NCBI RefSeq assembly: GCF_030035675.1
Contig: NC_084499.1
Location: 20,253,953-20,317,952, forward strand
Length of the DNA stretch: 64,000 nt
Direction: 5' to 3'
Origin: Rhineura floridana
Lineage: Eukaryota; Chordata; Lepidosauria; Squamata; Rhineuridae
Position numbers and translations under genes: made by a program. This document shows, one piece after another, positions 51,715 through 63,562 of this stretch. The stretch's first letter is position 1. Every line of letters starts with the position of its first letter. The notes below the pieces were generated by a model. It made no database searches and was not told the origin of the DNA. It worked only from the letters and a program-made list of their open reading frames with translations.

Positions 51715-52285
51715 CAGGGTGGCTCAAGGGGTGTTGTCCTCTAAGTAGGGTGGGAGAGAGGGTAGGGTGCTTTGGTACAAATATTTCAAGTCTCTGCTCA
51801 GCCATGAAGCTCACGGGGTAGACTTGGGCCACTCACTGTCTCTCAGCCTAACCTACCTAGCAGGGTTGTTGTGAGGACAAAATTGGGAGGGAGAAAACCA
51901 TGTTTGTGCGTCACCTTCAGCTCCTTGGAGGAAAGATGGGATATATATGTAATAATAAAAATAATAGGTCAGCTTAGCAGAGGTCTGCGCCTGTTGAGGT
52001 CCAGAGCTGCCTCATCCTGAGACCATTCATCCCAAATAGTCCAGGGGCAGGGAATCCTTCAGCCCGAGGGCCACATGGCCTTCTGGACAACTTTCCGGGA
52101 TCTAGAGGCAAAAGCAAGCAAAGCAACAAATGCAAATTTTGCTTTTGTGCAGAAGGTTAGTTTCTACACACACACCTGTATCTACTATCCAGATGAGCAA
52201 GAGGCATTATTGGGGTTCAAGGACACATTCGAGCCAGGCAAAAACACTCAAGGAGGGTGCAAAGCCAGGGCCTGTGAGGGGTATG
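51715..52285 (+). mobile_element. tRNA/L2-tail SINE, then hAT family C
   Basis: 51715-51965: GTGAGGACAAAATTGGGAGG, GATGGGATATATATGTAAT. 52030-52285: CAGGGGCAGGGAATCCTTC, GCAAATTTTGCTTTTGTGC and CACTCAAGGAGGGTGCAAAG. Confidence 0.7.
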
Positions 52286-52639
52286 TGGAAACCCCCCCCC
52301 CAAAAAAAACAAGCAATCCCATAGAGGCAGCACAGAGAAATCAATCTGGCCTGGCAGTTCTGATGTTTGTACAGCAGAGGGCAGCAGGTGCCCAAACAGG
52401 ATTTCACCCTGGTCCACCAAACAAACTTTTATCATGCACAGCAGACTTGACAAGTTAGATGGAAAGAACCTGCAGCCTATTTAGAATCGTCCAGGTGGCT
52501 GTGCTGAGTTGGGAATCCCCAAACCTCCCCACAAATCGTACTAGAATTTGGGTCACCCAATGATGGACAGCAGGTTCTAGAAGACAGACAAAACAAAGGC
52601 TGCCCCCACGCAACCCATAATTTAGAAACCGAGGAAGCC

Positions 52640-53050
52640 GTTTTATTCTGAATCGGACCATTGGTCCATCTCGCTCAATACTGTCTGCACTGACTGTCAG
52701 GGAACATTCCCAGCCCTGTCTGGAGATGCCCAAAATTTGAACCTGGAACCTCCTGCATTCAAAGGCAGATCATCTACCGCTGACCTACATCCCTCTTCCT
52801 AAAAGCGAAGTAAGAGTCTAGTCCTCGAACTTCAGAATAATGGACTCAGATTAAACAGGAACCTAGAAAGTGGCCTTGCACTGAGTCAGACCATCGGTCC
52901 ACTTAGCTTAGTATTGCCTACACTGACTGGCAGAGGCTCTCTGGGGTTTCGGAGAGGGAACATTCCCAGCCCTACCTGGAGATTCCACTGGGGATTGAAA
53001 CTGGGACCTTCTGCATGCAAAACAGATAATCTGCCACTGAGCCACACCTC
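52640..53050 (-). mobile_element. Dimeric tRNA-SINE with linker
   Basis: Monomers 52860-53050 and 52640-52795 on the minus strand; linker reads TTCGAGGACTAGACTCTTAC on the element strand. Confidence 0.8.
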
Positions 53051-53624
53051 TTAACTTTACTGCTGCAAAGTTATTTATCTCCTTGCATGTTGCCTGCCTT
53101 CCATCTCCAATATCTGCATCCTCGTAAGGGCGTTGTGCTGGTAGAGAAATCAAAATCAACTAGGTCTTTGGAGGTGGTGGGGTGGTGGTGGTGGTAAATC
53201 AGTGGAGTGTCCTCTGGCAGAAGCAAAGCTCTCAAACCTCTTTCTGCACTCTTAGCAAGTCTTGCCTTTCATTTGCAAAAAGCTTACCGATTGCAATAGA
53301 CAATATTGGCCTTTAGAGGGCAGTAGGATGATGGCGATGATTTTTTTTAAAAAATCAAGGCCATTAACAAACCAGAAACTTCAGGCAATATTGAAAACAC
53401 AAATCGCTATCCCCGTTCCTAATGACCAAGCACAAACCCAAAACATCAACATAAGCCAACCGCCGTTCTAGTGGCAAAAAGCAGCCCTCGAAATGCAAAT
53501 CAACATCAGAAAGAGACCTGAAACCTGTTCTGAACAGCACTGGAAACTATAGAGTGACCTCAATTGGCAGAGCATTTCCCAGGGCTGGGGGTGGGACTGC
53601 CATCAGGGGAGAAAGCCCCACCTC

Positions 53625-54070
53625 ATTATTTATTTATACCCCGCCTTTCGGCCAAAGGCCCTCAAGGCGGCTTACAAAAACCACAAATATAAAAATACAA
53701 TATAAACTACATCAATAAAACTAAAATTTACAAAATACAATTTACAAAAGTTAAATAACTGCTCTTAGGCTAACAATGTAAAATACATGACACATGAGGG
53801 AAAAGGAACAGGGAAGAACAAGGAAAAAAGCACACTCAGGCACCAGTTCTTAAATTGCAATGATTGCTGCCTGACGTACTTGCACGGAATTGGATCTGGA
53901 GCAGGGCCTTGGGTGACGGGGCAGGGCCGTAGCTCTGCGGCAGAGCACCTGCTTGGAATGCAGAAGGCCCTGGGTTCGATCCCCAATGGCATCTCCTGGT
54001 AGGGCTGGGAGTGACTCCCTGTCTGGAGAGCCTTTGTTGCCAGTCAGTCTGTGTAGACAATACTGTAGAC
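53625..54070. mobile_element. L2-like tail (-) and tRNA-SINE monomer (+)
   Basis: 53625-53755 (-): TACCCCGCCTTTCGGCC, CTCAAGGCGGCTTACAAAAA. 53925-54070 (+): AGGGCCGTAGCTCTGCGGCA, CTGGGTTCGATCCCC. Confidence 0.7.
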
Positions 54071-54129
54071 AATAAATGGCACCTCTTCTTTTTACCCCAA
54101 ATTGCAACTTCCTGATCAATTGCTATTTC

Positions 54130-54990
54130 CAGGGTGTGAGGTCTAGGGGGGTCATAGATACTTTTTTGGGAGCAGGGTCCCAGCCAGGTCCCTAGGCATG
54201 AGCCAATCATCCTGACGGGAGCATGTTAGCCACTGAGAAGAGTCCTCGTCCTTCCGTGCTGAGCGACAGGAGTTTAGCTTATCAGCTATTTTATTTGTTA
54301 TTTGAACAATTTCTATACTGCTTATATTTAAACAAAACTCTTCATCAGTTTGCAGCACAAGTTAGAAAGCAAAGAATTTCTTTGGTCTACAAAACACCTT
54401 TGACAGCTAAACAGAACATGCTCTTGGGCATCAAAATAAACACCTCCCCATACAGATCAACTACAAAAATACAAGGGGAAAATCATAATAAACATAGTAA
54501 GCAACAGAAGAAAACATCCTCTAGACACCAGGAAATAAAATTACTAATAAAAACAAAGTAAACATGGAAAAATCCAACCTTTCTAAACAAGAAGATAGAT
54601 GATTATACAAAAGAAAATCAAGTCACTTCTCAACCACTACACATCACTACAGCCGCATTCCCTTCTGGACAACCCTCTGGGGGCCGCAATCCTGTGATGT
54701 GCAAGGCCAGAGGCAAAAGTGGGCGGAGCATATGGGTACATTTTACCTTTGTTACAGTAGGCTAGTTTCTACACACACTCCTCCATGCAAGAAAGTCAGA
54801 GACATTGTCAGTGCTCAGGAACACATCCCAGCCAGTCAAAAACACTCTAGGGTGTGAATCGGGGCCAGTCAGGGGTGCAGCTGGAGAGGGGATGTGAACT
54901 GAGGAGAGTCTCAAGGGCCAGGTAAAAAGGTTTGGAGGGCCAGGTAAAAAGGTTTGGAGCGCCACATGCCTGAGGCTTCCCATTCCTGGT
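54130..54990 (+). mobile_element. hAT family B fragment and hAT family C copy
   Basis: 54130-54275: GGGAGCAGGGTCCCAGCCAGG, GTTAGCCACTGAGAAGAGTC. 54640-54990: ACAACCCTCTGGGGGCCG, GGCTAGTTTCTACACACACTC and CTGAGGCTTCCCATTCCTGG. Between them is A-rich unique DNA. Confidence 0.65.
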
Positions 54991-54999
54991 CTAGATGCT

Positions 55000-55750
55000 T
55001 GGCAACACGGTACCTTGTGCTGAACTGATATTCAGATAACCCCCAAATCCCTCCCGACTGTGTGATGCATTTAAATTGCATTTTTTAAAATAAAATAAAG
55101 AATTTCCCCTATCGCTGCTCTTTCTCTGGTTTTGCAGCCGAGACTGATTGATTCCCTGACTGAGGATGGAGCCCAGAGTAGAAAAGGCGTCTGGCAGGAG
55201 GGGGAAGGACTATTAAACCTGGGGTGATGGGCTGGCCTACAACAGAAGGGTAAATGGGATTATGGGCACCGAGACAGAGAGTAAGAGCAGAAGAATAACA
55301 TATACCTCGCAGACTAAGAAATCTTTGTCCAGGCTTCTACAGGCCTTGGAACAGAGCTGGGATGAATGATGAGGTGCCACGGGGCTCAGGTAGAAAGAAT
55401 TAATGTACCATGAAAACCGTAGAGCTGCCTCGTTTTGAGTTTCTCAGAATATTAATAATAAGAAAAGTAAAAACCTCTGTAATATTTATACCTACCCATC
55501 AAAATTCTGCTGGAAGGCAAAGAGGGACAAAACTCCGTCTTGTCCAAATAGGGCTGAAATCTTTGGCATTAATAAGAGCACAAGAGCCAATCACAAGGAT
55601 GCAACTATGGCCTGGCAAAATCTGGCATTTCAGACCCCCCTCCCTCAAAAAAACCAGACCAATAAAATGCTGACATTCTGGTTGGCTGGCAACTGTGTGG
55701 AGGGAGAAGGAGGGAAACAGGCAGCGCCGCTTTACCCCAGCTCATCCTGA
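55000..55750. other. Unique sequence, nothing recognised
   Basis: Contains an A-rich stretch near 55085 and an unexplained frame at 55410-55673. No exon or repeat family recognised. Confidence 0.4.
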
Positions 55751-55754
55751 GCCA

Positions 55755-56800
55755 GCGATGGGCGACCCTCTTCACTTTGGTTTCTCTCTGTTCCTCGTCT
55801 TTCCAAACTAAGTTTGGTCCTCCACTGCGTCGGTTGGTTATTTAAAAAAAATAATCATGAAGACTCATCAGTATTTTAGTTTGGATGTTTCCTAATATCT
55901 CCTTGCTTGGCCTTTCTACTGCAGAGGTGTATAGGCTCAACAGCTTGCACACTGAATTTTTGGTCAAGTAGAGGATTCTGGATATTGACAGAGTATGAAG
56001 CCCCATGAAACCGTTCTTGCTCCCCTATAGTCCTGGGACTAAGTGCTCTCCCTAGCAAAGGATGTGCCCTTTATTTCGCCAAACTGTCTGTGCCTAAGTA
56101 TAGGAGAGCATATTTTATTTGGCTAGGGTTAACGCTATGCCTCCTGTGATGGCAGAAGGACGCGTACCTCACGATCGGAGAACTGTGTCCATGCGGTTCT
56201 GGTGCTGTGGAGCCTAGTGCACATGCTTTGTATTGTAATTTATATAAGGGTTCGAGGGACAGGCTGCTGCAGCCCATTTTGGAATGGTTTCCTGGTCAAG
56301 CCGATGGGAGTTCTTTTGAAAGTGTATTTAAACTGTAATAGTCCCTACGTCATTTCAAATGTTGCCAAATTTTTAAGCATTGTTATTGACATTAGGGCTA
56401 AAAATGCTTGCAGATTAGCAGTTTATAGCACAACTGGTTTTAATGTTTGTTCAATGGTTTGAAATTGTTGCTGGATCAATAAACATTCGACATCTCCTAA
56501 CATGCTCATGTTTGCATGCCATCTTGCATAACACACACACACATTTTTGCAAGGTGACCTCCCCTAATCTGATCTATGTTTGCACGCTATTTGCACCAAT
56601 ATATGCACTTACGTTGCACACTTTACCCCATTATAAGCATTCGTGCATGCACTTGGCCGGAGAACTGCATTGCAAAATTTGGAGAAGTGTGAATTTCAAA
56701 CGATAGCTGTGTTCTGGGTTGTGTGTTGTATCGGAAAGTGGGAATGAGGTAAGTTTGCCTTGAAATGCAAAACTGAATCAAATTTCTCCCCCACCGCTAT
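55755..56800 (+). repeat. AT-rich dispersed repeat, family G, host of an LTR insertion
   Basis: 55755-55903 (AATCATGAAGACTCATCAG) and 56493-56800 (GAGAACTGCATTGCAAAATTT, AAACTGAATCAAATTTCTCC) flank 55904-56492. Confidence 0.7.
55904..56492 (+). mobile_element. Solo-LTR-like retroelement fossil
   Basis: A 589-bp insertion beginning TG and ending CA, flanked by the 6-bp direct repeat TCTCCT (55898-55903, 56493-56498). It has a TATA-like TTATATAAGG near 56239 and AATAAA at 56478, the layout of a U3-R-U5 LTR. No internal retroviral region is present. It looks like a whole solo LTR of unassigned family, younger than the repeat it split. Confidence 0.72.
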
Positions 56801-56869
56801 CCTGAGCCTTTTCCCTTTGCCAGACAGAAGAGGAAGAAGAAACATGTGCAGGCTTTGGGCTTGCAGGGG

Positions 56870-57055
56870 AAGGGCGTAGTTCAGCGGTAGAGCATCTGAC
56901 TGGCAAGTAGAAGGTCCCAGGTTCATCTCCAGGTAGGGCTGGGAGAGACCCCTGCCTGAAACCTTGGGGAGCTGCTGCCAGTCAGTGTAGACAATACTGA
57001 GCTAGGTGGACCACGAGTCTGACTGGATTTAAGGCTGCTTCCTTTGTTCCTAAGA
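56870..57055 (+). mobile_element. tRNA-SINE monomer
   Basis: GGCGTAGTTCAGCGGTAGAG (A box), AAGGTCCCAGGTTCATCTCC and GTCAGTGTAGACAATACTGA. Confidence 0.82.
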
Positions 57056-57059
57056 TATG

Positions 57060-58035
57060 CCGGGTTGATGTGGAAGGGCTGAATTTAAAGCTTTTGGGGT
57101 CTGCATGTGTGTGTTACACGGGAAGCAAGGTACGAATTGTCCTGTTTAGCCAGGTGGTGTTTTTATTTTTATTTTCATAAAAAACATTTCCAGGTTTTGC
57201 ACTGAAGTCTCAGAACAGAAGGGAAAGTCTAGCAAAAAGAAAAAGTGCCTGTCCTGCACTCTCTCTCTCTCTTTTTAAAATGCAGACTAGAGAGTTGCAG
57301 AAGTTAGGAGTTGTGTTGGCCAAGCCTGGGAAGGGTTCCAGGGCTCTTTCAGGCCACGGCGCTTGAGAGCCCATCCATCTCTCTCCGTTCTTTATTACGG
57401 CACAGGTCCTTTAAGTGCTCTGTCTGTTGCCAGGACTCAGCCGAGGAATGTTAACGCGGAATGTTAACGCGTTTCTGTCTTCCTGTGGCTTATTCCTGAA
57501 GGCTGTTCAGCAGGTCGGCTCCTTCTCTTCCCCCTTGAAACGGCCCTTTCTCCTCTTTGCCGGCCCTGATTGGGTTTTATGTTCCTTTTCATCGGCGTCC
57601 GAGTTGAAAGTTAAGATGTGTCGGGGACGTCATCCCAAACAGAAACAGCGGCCGGCTCACGCTCCGTCCCGGGGTCCCTATAGTGAACCCCCTAGGCAGA
57701 CTCTCCATTCATTGCAGCTATGCAGGGGAGTTTGAGATACAGAGAGAGGCTCCAGCCTGACCTTTAAGCCTGCCTGGGAGGAGGGTTGCCAGGTTTCCCC
57801 TCACTGGCTTGCTCCTATGCCTGTAACCGCAGCCCGGCAGGGGTAAAAAGGTTGCCAGCTTTTCATTTCAAAATGATGGGCTCTCTGGGTGCGGCTCATG
57901 TTTGGAGCCAGCACAGTAATTTGCAACTTGGGGGCAGAGCCACCGCAGAATCTGGTAGGGCCTGGTGGCTTTTTGGTGGCGCTCGGTAGATTCTGGAGTT
58001 TATTTATTGGCTTTTCAGAAGTTTCCCAGGGACAC
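57060..58035. other. Unique, partly GC-rich sequence, no gene recognised
   Basis: 57415-57735 is open on the plus strand and moderately CpG-rich but matches no protein known to me. A short tandem GGAATGTTAACGC x2 lies near 57447. Confidence 0.35.
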
Positions 58036-58039
58036 AGAT

Positions 58040-58235
58040 ACATAGGAAGCTGCTATCTACTGGTCAGACCCTTGGTCCATTTAGCTCAATATTGTCTACA
58101 CTGACTGGCAGCAGCTCTCCTGGGTGTCCAGAAAGGGACATTCCAGCCCTACCGGGAGATGCCGATTATTGCAGCTGTGACTGTCTGCATACATAGCAGA
58201 TGCTCTACCACTAACCCACAGGACCTTATCCCACA
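58040..58235 (-). mobile_element. tRNA-SINE monomer
   Basis: GAAGCTGCTATCTACTGGTCA, CAGCAGCTCTCCTGGG and CATAGCAGATGCTCTACCAC. Confidence 0.78.
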
Positions 58236-58269
58236 TTTGTTAGTCTTTAAGGTGCCACAAATGTAAATC

Positions 58270-59220
58270 CTTGCAACCTGCAGGGCTCCAGTGATTGGCT
58301 GATGAAGCCCACAGATGGCTTCTATAAATCAAGATGGGATCCTTATCCCCTTATCTCCCTCTGTGGGCCAGGTATGACAAGTGGGCAGGGCGGCACACCT
58401 GTCAACTGTGACGTCGGGGCGACTTGTTTTTGCCCGTGTGGATGATCAGTTGGCTGTTGGCCTCTGCAAAGCTACACCCTCTTCCGTCTGTACCCTTCCT
58501 GTGTCCTGATTCTTCATGAACTGAACTTCTTTGCTAATGACAGTGAGTTCCTGAGCTTGGCTCTGATGCTGCATGAGGTATCTCAGCTGTAGATTCCACC
58601 CGAAAGACAAACTTGTCCGTACTGCACGTTTAGGGAAGGGCAGAGAGAAAATAAATACTTTAGGGTGTGTTTGTTAACTCCTCCTTGAGGCTCCCTCTTT
58701 CACGTTTTGTTCCTGACCTTTAGGTTTTCCTTCCTGTTGGGACGCTCAAGGGAAAACTTTTTACCTGGCTGCTAATGTAAAGGACGAACTAAGCAATTGG
58801 AAACTAATTGCGGAAAGCAATTGGATTTTATTTTATTTACTGACTGCAGGGTTGATTTTTCTGTCCAGAAATCTGAAAAGGCCTCACACGGTGAGCTGCA
58901 TGTACAGGGAAAATCAGAAATTACGCCTGAGATACAGCCTCGGTGGCCAACCAGTCAGCTCACTTTAGTGTATACAGCCGTGTTTCTGTTCCACTAGGGC
59001 TGTTTTCATCCTTTGCCATCAAGTACTCGAGAAAAAGATGAAAAAATAGCCACTATGATTGTATGGTGAGTGCTTTGAAAGAGTAAAGGGTAGCCATTCT
59101 TTCAGATTGCTTCAAGTTATCTCTGTATTTCATCCTTTAGCAATAAGCACCCAATCCTGCTCTACTCATCATAATAAGTGCATAATAAACAAATTCTTAC
59201 GTTTTACGGCAGGCAACCAA
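58270..59220. other. Unique sequence, nothing recognised
   Basis: Moderate A/T content, no long frames or known repeats apart from a fragment (TTAGTCTTTAAGGTGCCACA) just before it near 58238. Confidence 0.4.
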
Positions 59221-59233
59221 ACATCTTTCTATA

Positions 59234-59603
59234 GACTGCCTTCAAGTCGATCCCGACTTATGGTGACCCTATGAATAGGGATTTCATGGTGAGGGGTATT
59301 CAGAGGGGGTTTCCCAGTGCCTCCCTCCGAGGCTAGTCCTCCCCAGCTGGCGAGGGCCTGCTCAGCTTGCCACAGCTGCACAAGCCAGCCCCATCCCTGT
59401 CTGCAACTGCCAGCTGGGGGGCAACTGGGCTCCTTGGGACCATGCAGCTTGCCCATGGCTGCACAGGTGGCAGGGCACGTAACGGCCTGAGCCACTCCCT
59501 GTGGGGTGATCTTTAGCTGGCCCTTGACGCCCAGGAGACACGAGCGGGGATTTGAACTCAGACTCTGGACTCCCAGCCAGGCTCTCCCCACGGTGCTTTC
59601 TGT
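59234..59603 (-). mobile_element. Long-bodied tRNA-SINE with Sauria/BovB-like tail, copy 2
   Basis: 370 bp, flanked by a perfect 11-bp duplication ATCTTTCTATA (59223-59233, 59604-59614). Reverse B box GGGGATTTGAACTC; body shared with 12484-12866; tail CTTCAAGTCGATCCCGACTT. Confidence 0.88.
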
Positions 59604-59614
59604 ATCTTTCTATA

Positions 59615-61010
59615 TTGATCATTCACTCAACGTCAAAGCTAGTTCTGGAAATCTAGTGGACTATAGTGGAAGCTTAGCCCTCATTTCCCTGATAAATGAT
59701 TCCAGAAATAATCCGTTTGCAAGCTTGGGAACCCAGAAAATCGCAGGGGTTTTGCACTAACTGCAGCCACTCACATGACAGGCATCCCAGCATGCAATGC
59801 ATTCCTGCTCTTTAGGTGTGCATCCATTTTTTTTTGCCTTCCCCCCCCCTTTGCCTGACAAAAATTGTACCAGTATTCAGGCATAGGTGTGGGTAGCAGT
59901 TTACCCGTCCTCCCTTTCTCCTGCACACCTCTGTGTTTAGGCACTAATTCCTCCAGTGAATTATGGGGGAACTACGGTGTGCATGTGGGTAACTGGTAAA
60001 GGGTGAAAACAAAACATTCGGTGCAGCCGTGTGCAAGACAGATGCGCGAAATGCTGGTATATTGGCCGAAGAAGCCGCCGTTTCTTAACGCAACAGGTGC
60101 TGCAGTGTGAAAGGGATTTTAGAAATCGGGACAGAAGCGCTACCATTTCAATCTGCAAAACTGACCCAAATAAGTCCCATGTGTGGAACGTGCGCCTCAA
60201 AGCAAACGCGAGCGTGTCATAAATAAATAAATAATATGTAGCCAACCCCCGAGACCGAAACAACATTGTGCTTTGCAGGTCATGTATCTTTTAACTTCTT
60301 GCTAAAACGTGACATTGGATTTTCCCCGGGACAGTTTGACATTTGCTTCCTGAATAAGGAGCTAGCTATACTCAACCCTGAATTTTCTCCCTTCGTTGGC
60401 TTAATATTTTGTTTTGGTTTTGCAAGAGGCGATAACGCTCAGACTTTTTCAGACATATCATAAATACAGACAGCCCAAGCCCTGTGTAATGGTCTACGGG
60501 GGGGGGGGGAATTGGTGGGGGGGGTGCAGGAATGGGGGGGGAGAAGAGAGAACTTTGTTCCAGCTGAAATTTGAGAAGCAGACAGCAGTTTGTTTAACAT
60601 CCCCCTTGTTGTTCTTGGAACTGGCTGCCAGCTTGACAGATCAACACCAGAAGCAATTACATAGCTGGCATCTCGTTCTGTGATGGGCGTCAAGTATGTC
60701 AGAAAACAAAGTGGTTTCTGCAGAGGCTGGAGGGCCAGGCTGTTGGGGCAAAAAGGGGCCAGAGAGCTGGGGTTCCGCTGATATTGTCTGTCCAGTTGCT
60801 AGCATCTGCCTCGCAGGATATGGGGTTGGTTGCTTTTCCCCTTGAAGGAGAAGCCCCTTCTCTTTTGCCCTCCCACCAGGGCCGACAGCTCTGCGGTTGC
60901 GCAGCAAGTTTTGAAAGGGCTGGAGAAAGCTTCTGCCTGGCTTTGACCCACGGACAGGGCTGTGGCATTGGGAGCTGGGAGGGATCTAGCTGTTGGGGGG
61001 CTGCCAGCTG
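59615..61010. other. Unique sequence with a G-run cluster, no gene recognised
   Basis: Contains the G-rich tract at 60499-60541 and a TAAATAAATAAAT stretch at 60220. Frames at 59961-60266, 60414-60683 and 60641-61059 are unrecognised. Confidence 0.35.
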
Positions 61011-61015
61011 AAACT

Positions 61016-61430
61016 GGGGTAAGGGCTGCAGCTCTGAATGCAGAAGGTCCCAGGTTCAATCCCTGCTAGCATCTCTCCGTAGGGACGGGAGAGGATTCTG
61101 TCTGAAACTCTGGAGAGCCACTGCCAGTCAGTGTAGGCAGTACTGAGCTAGATGGACCAATGGTCTGACTCAGTATAAGGCAGCTTCTGGTGTTCCAGTT
61201 CAATTCAGCCCTTTATTCAGAACTATGAGGACTAGAATCTTATTTTACTTTTTGGAGAAGGGCCATAGCTCAGTGGTGGAGCATTTGCTTTGCATGCAGA
61301 AGGTCCCAAATTCAATCCCCAGAATCTCCAGGTAAGACCACGAAGATTCCCTGTCTGAAACCCTGGAGAGAGTCACTGCCAGTCAGTGTAAGCAATACTG
61401 AGCTAGATGGAACAATGTTTTGACTCAGAT
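61016..61430 (+). mobile_element. Dimeric tRNA-SINE with linker
   Basis: Monomer 1 61016-61195 (GGTTCAATCCCTGC), linker 61198-61250 (AACTATGAGGACTAGAATC), monomer 2 61255-61430 (GGGCCATAGCTCAGTGGTGG). Confidence 0.85.
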
Positions 61431-61789
61431 GATCATCATTGTCTTGGTTTATTTGCATGGTTTATTTCCATCTGCTCTCAAGGCTGCTTAGAGCATGAAA
61501 AAAGTTACAGCATTCTCTAAGTTACAAAGCAACATTTAAAAAGGCAGGCAATAAGTTAATGAAAACATCTCGCTAAGAAATACACAATGAAATGAAACTA
61601 TTTCCTTTTAATTCCTAATAAGGTCTTAACAATAAACTACAAAAACATAATCTGAACAACAACAAAAACGACTGACCTCCAGATTTAAATTCTCAACCCT
61701 GACTTCTGATGTCCTTCGTCTCAAACTCACTTCTCTGAGGCGAGCTCTGGTCCTCAGTCCCTCTTCTGTCCACAGCAGGAGTGTGGAGA

Positions 61790-62105
61790 AGTTTTTCCAG
61801 CCTGAGGGCCACATACCCTCGTCGGCAACCTTTCGGGGGCCATGGGCCGGAGATGGGAAGGGCCAAAGGCAAAAGTGGGCGGGGAACAGACATATCTCTT
61901 ACCATTGCACAGCAGGTTAGGTTCTAGCCACACAGAAGGCAGTGTTCCTACAAGCACCATTCAGGGAAGGAGGAGGAATTATCCAGGTAAAATCGCTTGA
62001 GGAGGGCAGGGAGAAGGGCTAAGGAGAGAGGTGAGCTGGGGATAGGGGGTGTGGCCAGGGGAAGGGGTGTGGTCTAAGGAGAGCCCCAAGCACCAAACAG
62101 AGAGG
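61790..62105 (+). mobile_element. hAT-like element, family C
   Basis: GCCTGAGGGCCACATACCC, GGCAAAAGTGGGCGGGGAAC, GGTGTGGCCAGGGGAAGGG and GAGAGCCCCAAGC. Confidence 0.7.
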
Positions 62106-62129
62106 GGTGTGTGTGTAGCCAACTGAGTC

Positions 62130-62705
62130 CTACACAGAACAGATCCACTGAAAGTAAAGGAACTAAGTTAGTCATGTCATGTCCATTGATTTCAGTGGGT
62201 CTGCTCTGAACAGGGAGGGGTTAGGGGGAGAAAATTGATTTAGCTTGCGTTTAAAGCCAAATCTATCAAATTTGCACTTTCCAAAACAATGTGAGAATTG
62301 AAACACAACCATCCTGTGAGGTTCTCACTTCTCCAAATCTCCAACCAGCGTTTACAGCAACGCACATGTTAAGAGAAAGTGTGTAAACAAACAAATATGT
62401 TAGCGAGCATAACAGACAAAAATGCATTATATTAGGAGGCATTGCGTGCCAAAATGTGTGCTAGTCAAAACTGCATACAGCAAGGATGCATTTATTAGGA
62501 GAAATTTGCAGTAAAATGCAAAAGAATTTTCATGAGGATCTTTTTTTAATTGCAAATTGCTGCAGAAATGTGGAGAACTGAATTTAAGATTGGGAAAACA
62601 AGGAACCGAGAATGGAAACGGTGGTCATTTATGGAGAAAAGCCGCCATAAATACTGGGAGGAAAGAAAGAAGAAGAAATTGACAGGTCCTTCCATCCCTA
62701 ATTCT
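62130..62705 (-). repeat. Family E palindrome and reverse family G copy
   Basis: 62130-62220: CAGAACAGATCCACTGAAAG with TTTCAGTGGGTCTGCTCTG. 62220-62705: family G in reverse (ATTAGGAGAAATTTGCAG, CATGAGGATCTTTTTTTAA). Confidence 0.6.
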
Positions 62706-63424
62706 CTAATGTCTTGTATTAACATTGGATGCAATTTTCTGTTCCTGCAAGACTGAGCAACTACGACCAGAATTGGAAATTCATCTGCTGGGATTTTGAG
62801 GCTGGGCTTGGGACGAGTGTGGTGAGTTGGAGATCTATTTGAGGTCCATTTTTCCATTGCTCATCATCTCCCACTCTGCTCACGTTCGGGGAGACTGCGG
62901 TCTCTCATGGGTTTTTTTATTATTAAAAGACAACCCCTAAAGCAAAGTTTGCAACATGTCAACAAGGGGGAAAGCTCGTTGCAACTGCAGGACAGCGGTG
63001 ATGACATCATCACTGTGCCGTGGGGTCCAGGCTGGGCTGGTTCCAAATATTTCCTGAGCTTGGTCTGACTCTTCCTCCGAACGAGACGGTGATTTCATCG
63101 CTCTGGTTAGTTTCTTGGTTTTGGCCCTATCTGCTTCATTCAAACTGGGTTTTGCTTGCCAGACAACCGGTTTGGTTCTTTGACAGCAGGTCCATGCATA
63201 CGCAGGCATGCAGCATTTAAAGAAAGGCAGGGAGAAGCCAGTTATTTACTTATTTTTTTAAGTGGAGACTTGGAGGGAAGGAGATTGGCATGCTCCAGTA
63301 TGAGGAAGAGCTCCTGGTCTCGTCTGGTGAATGCTGGCGTTCCTTCGCATCCCCATCCCAGGCAGTGCCAGATTGTTAGGTCTCAGACCCACCTGTCAAT
63401 CATGGTCTCTGACGTGATCGCCTA

Positions 63425-63562
63425 TGGCAGCATGGGGAACCTTTGGCCCTCCCGAAGTGGCTGAACTACAACTCCCATTATCCTAGGCCATTGGCCATGC
63501 TTGCTGGGGCAGATGGGAGCTGTAGTTCAGCCACACTGGGAGGGCCAAAAGTTCCTATGGGC
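63425..63562 (+). mobile_element. hAT MITE (family A)
   Basis: GGGGAACCTTTGGCCCTCC, GAACTACAACTCCCATTATCC and GGGAGCTGTAGTTCAGCC; right end GGGAGGGCCAAAAGTTCC. Confidence 0.75.
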
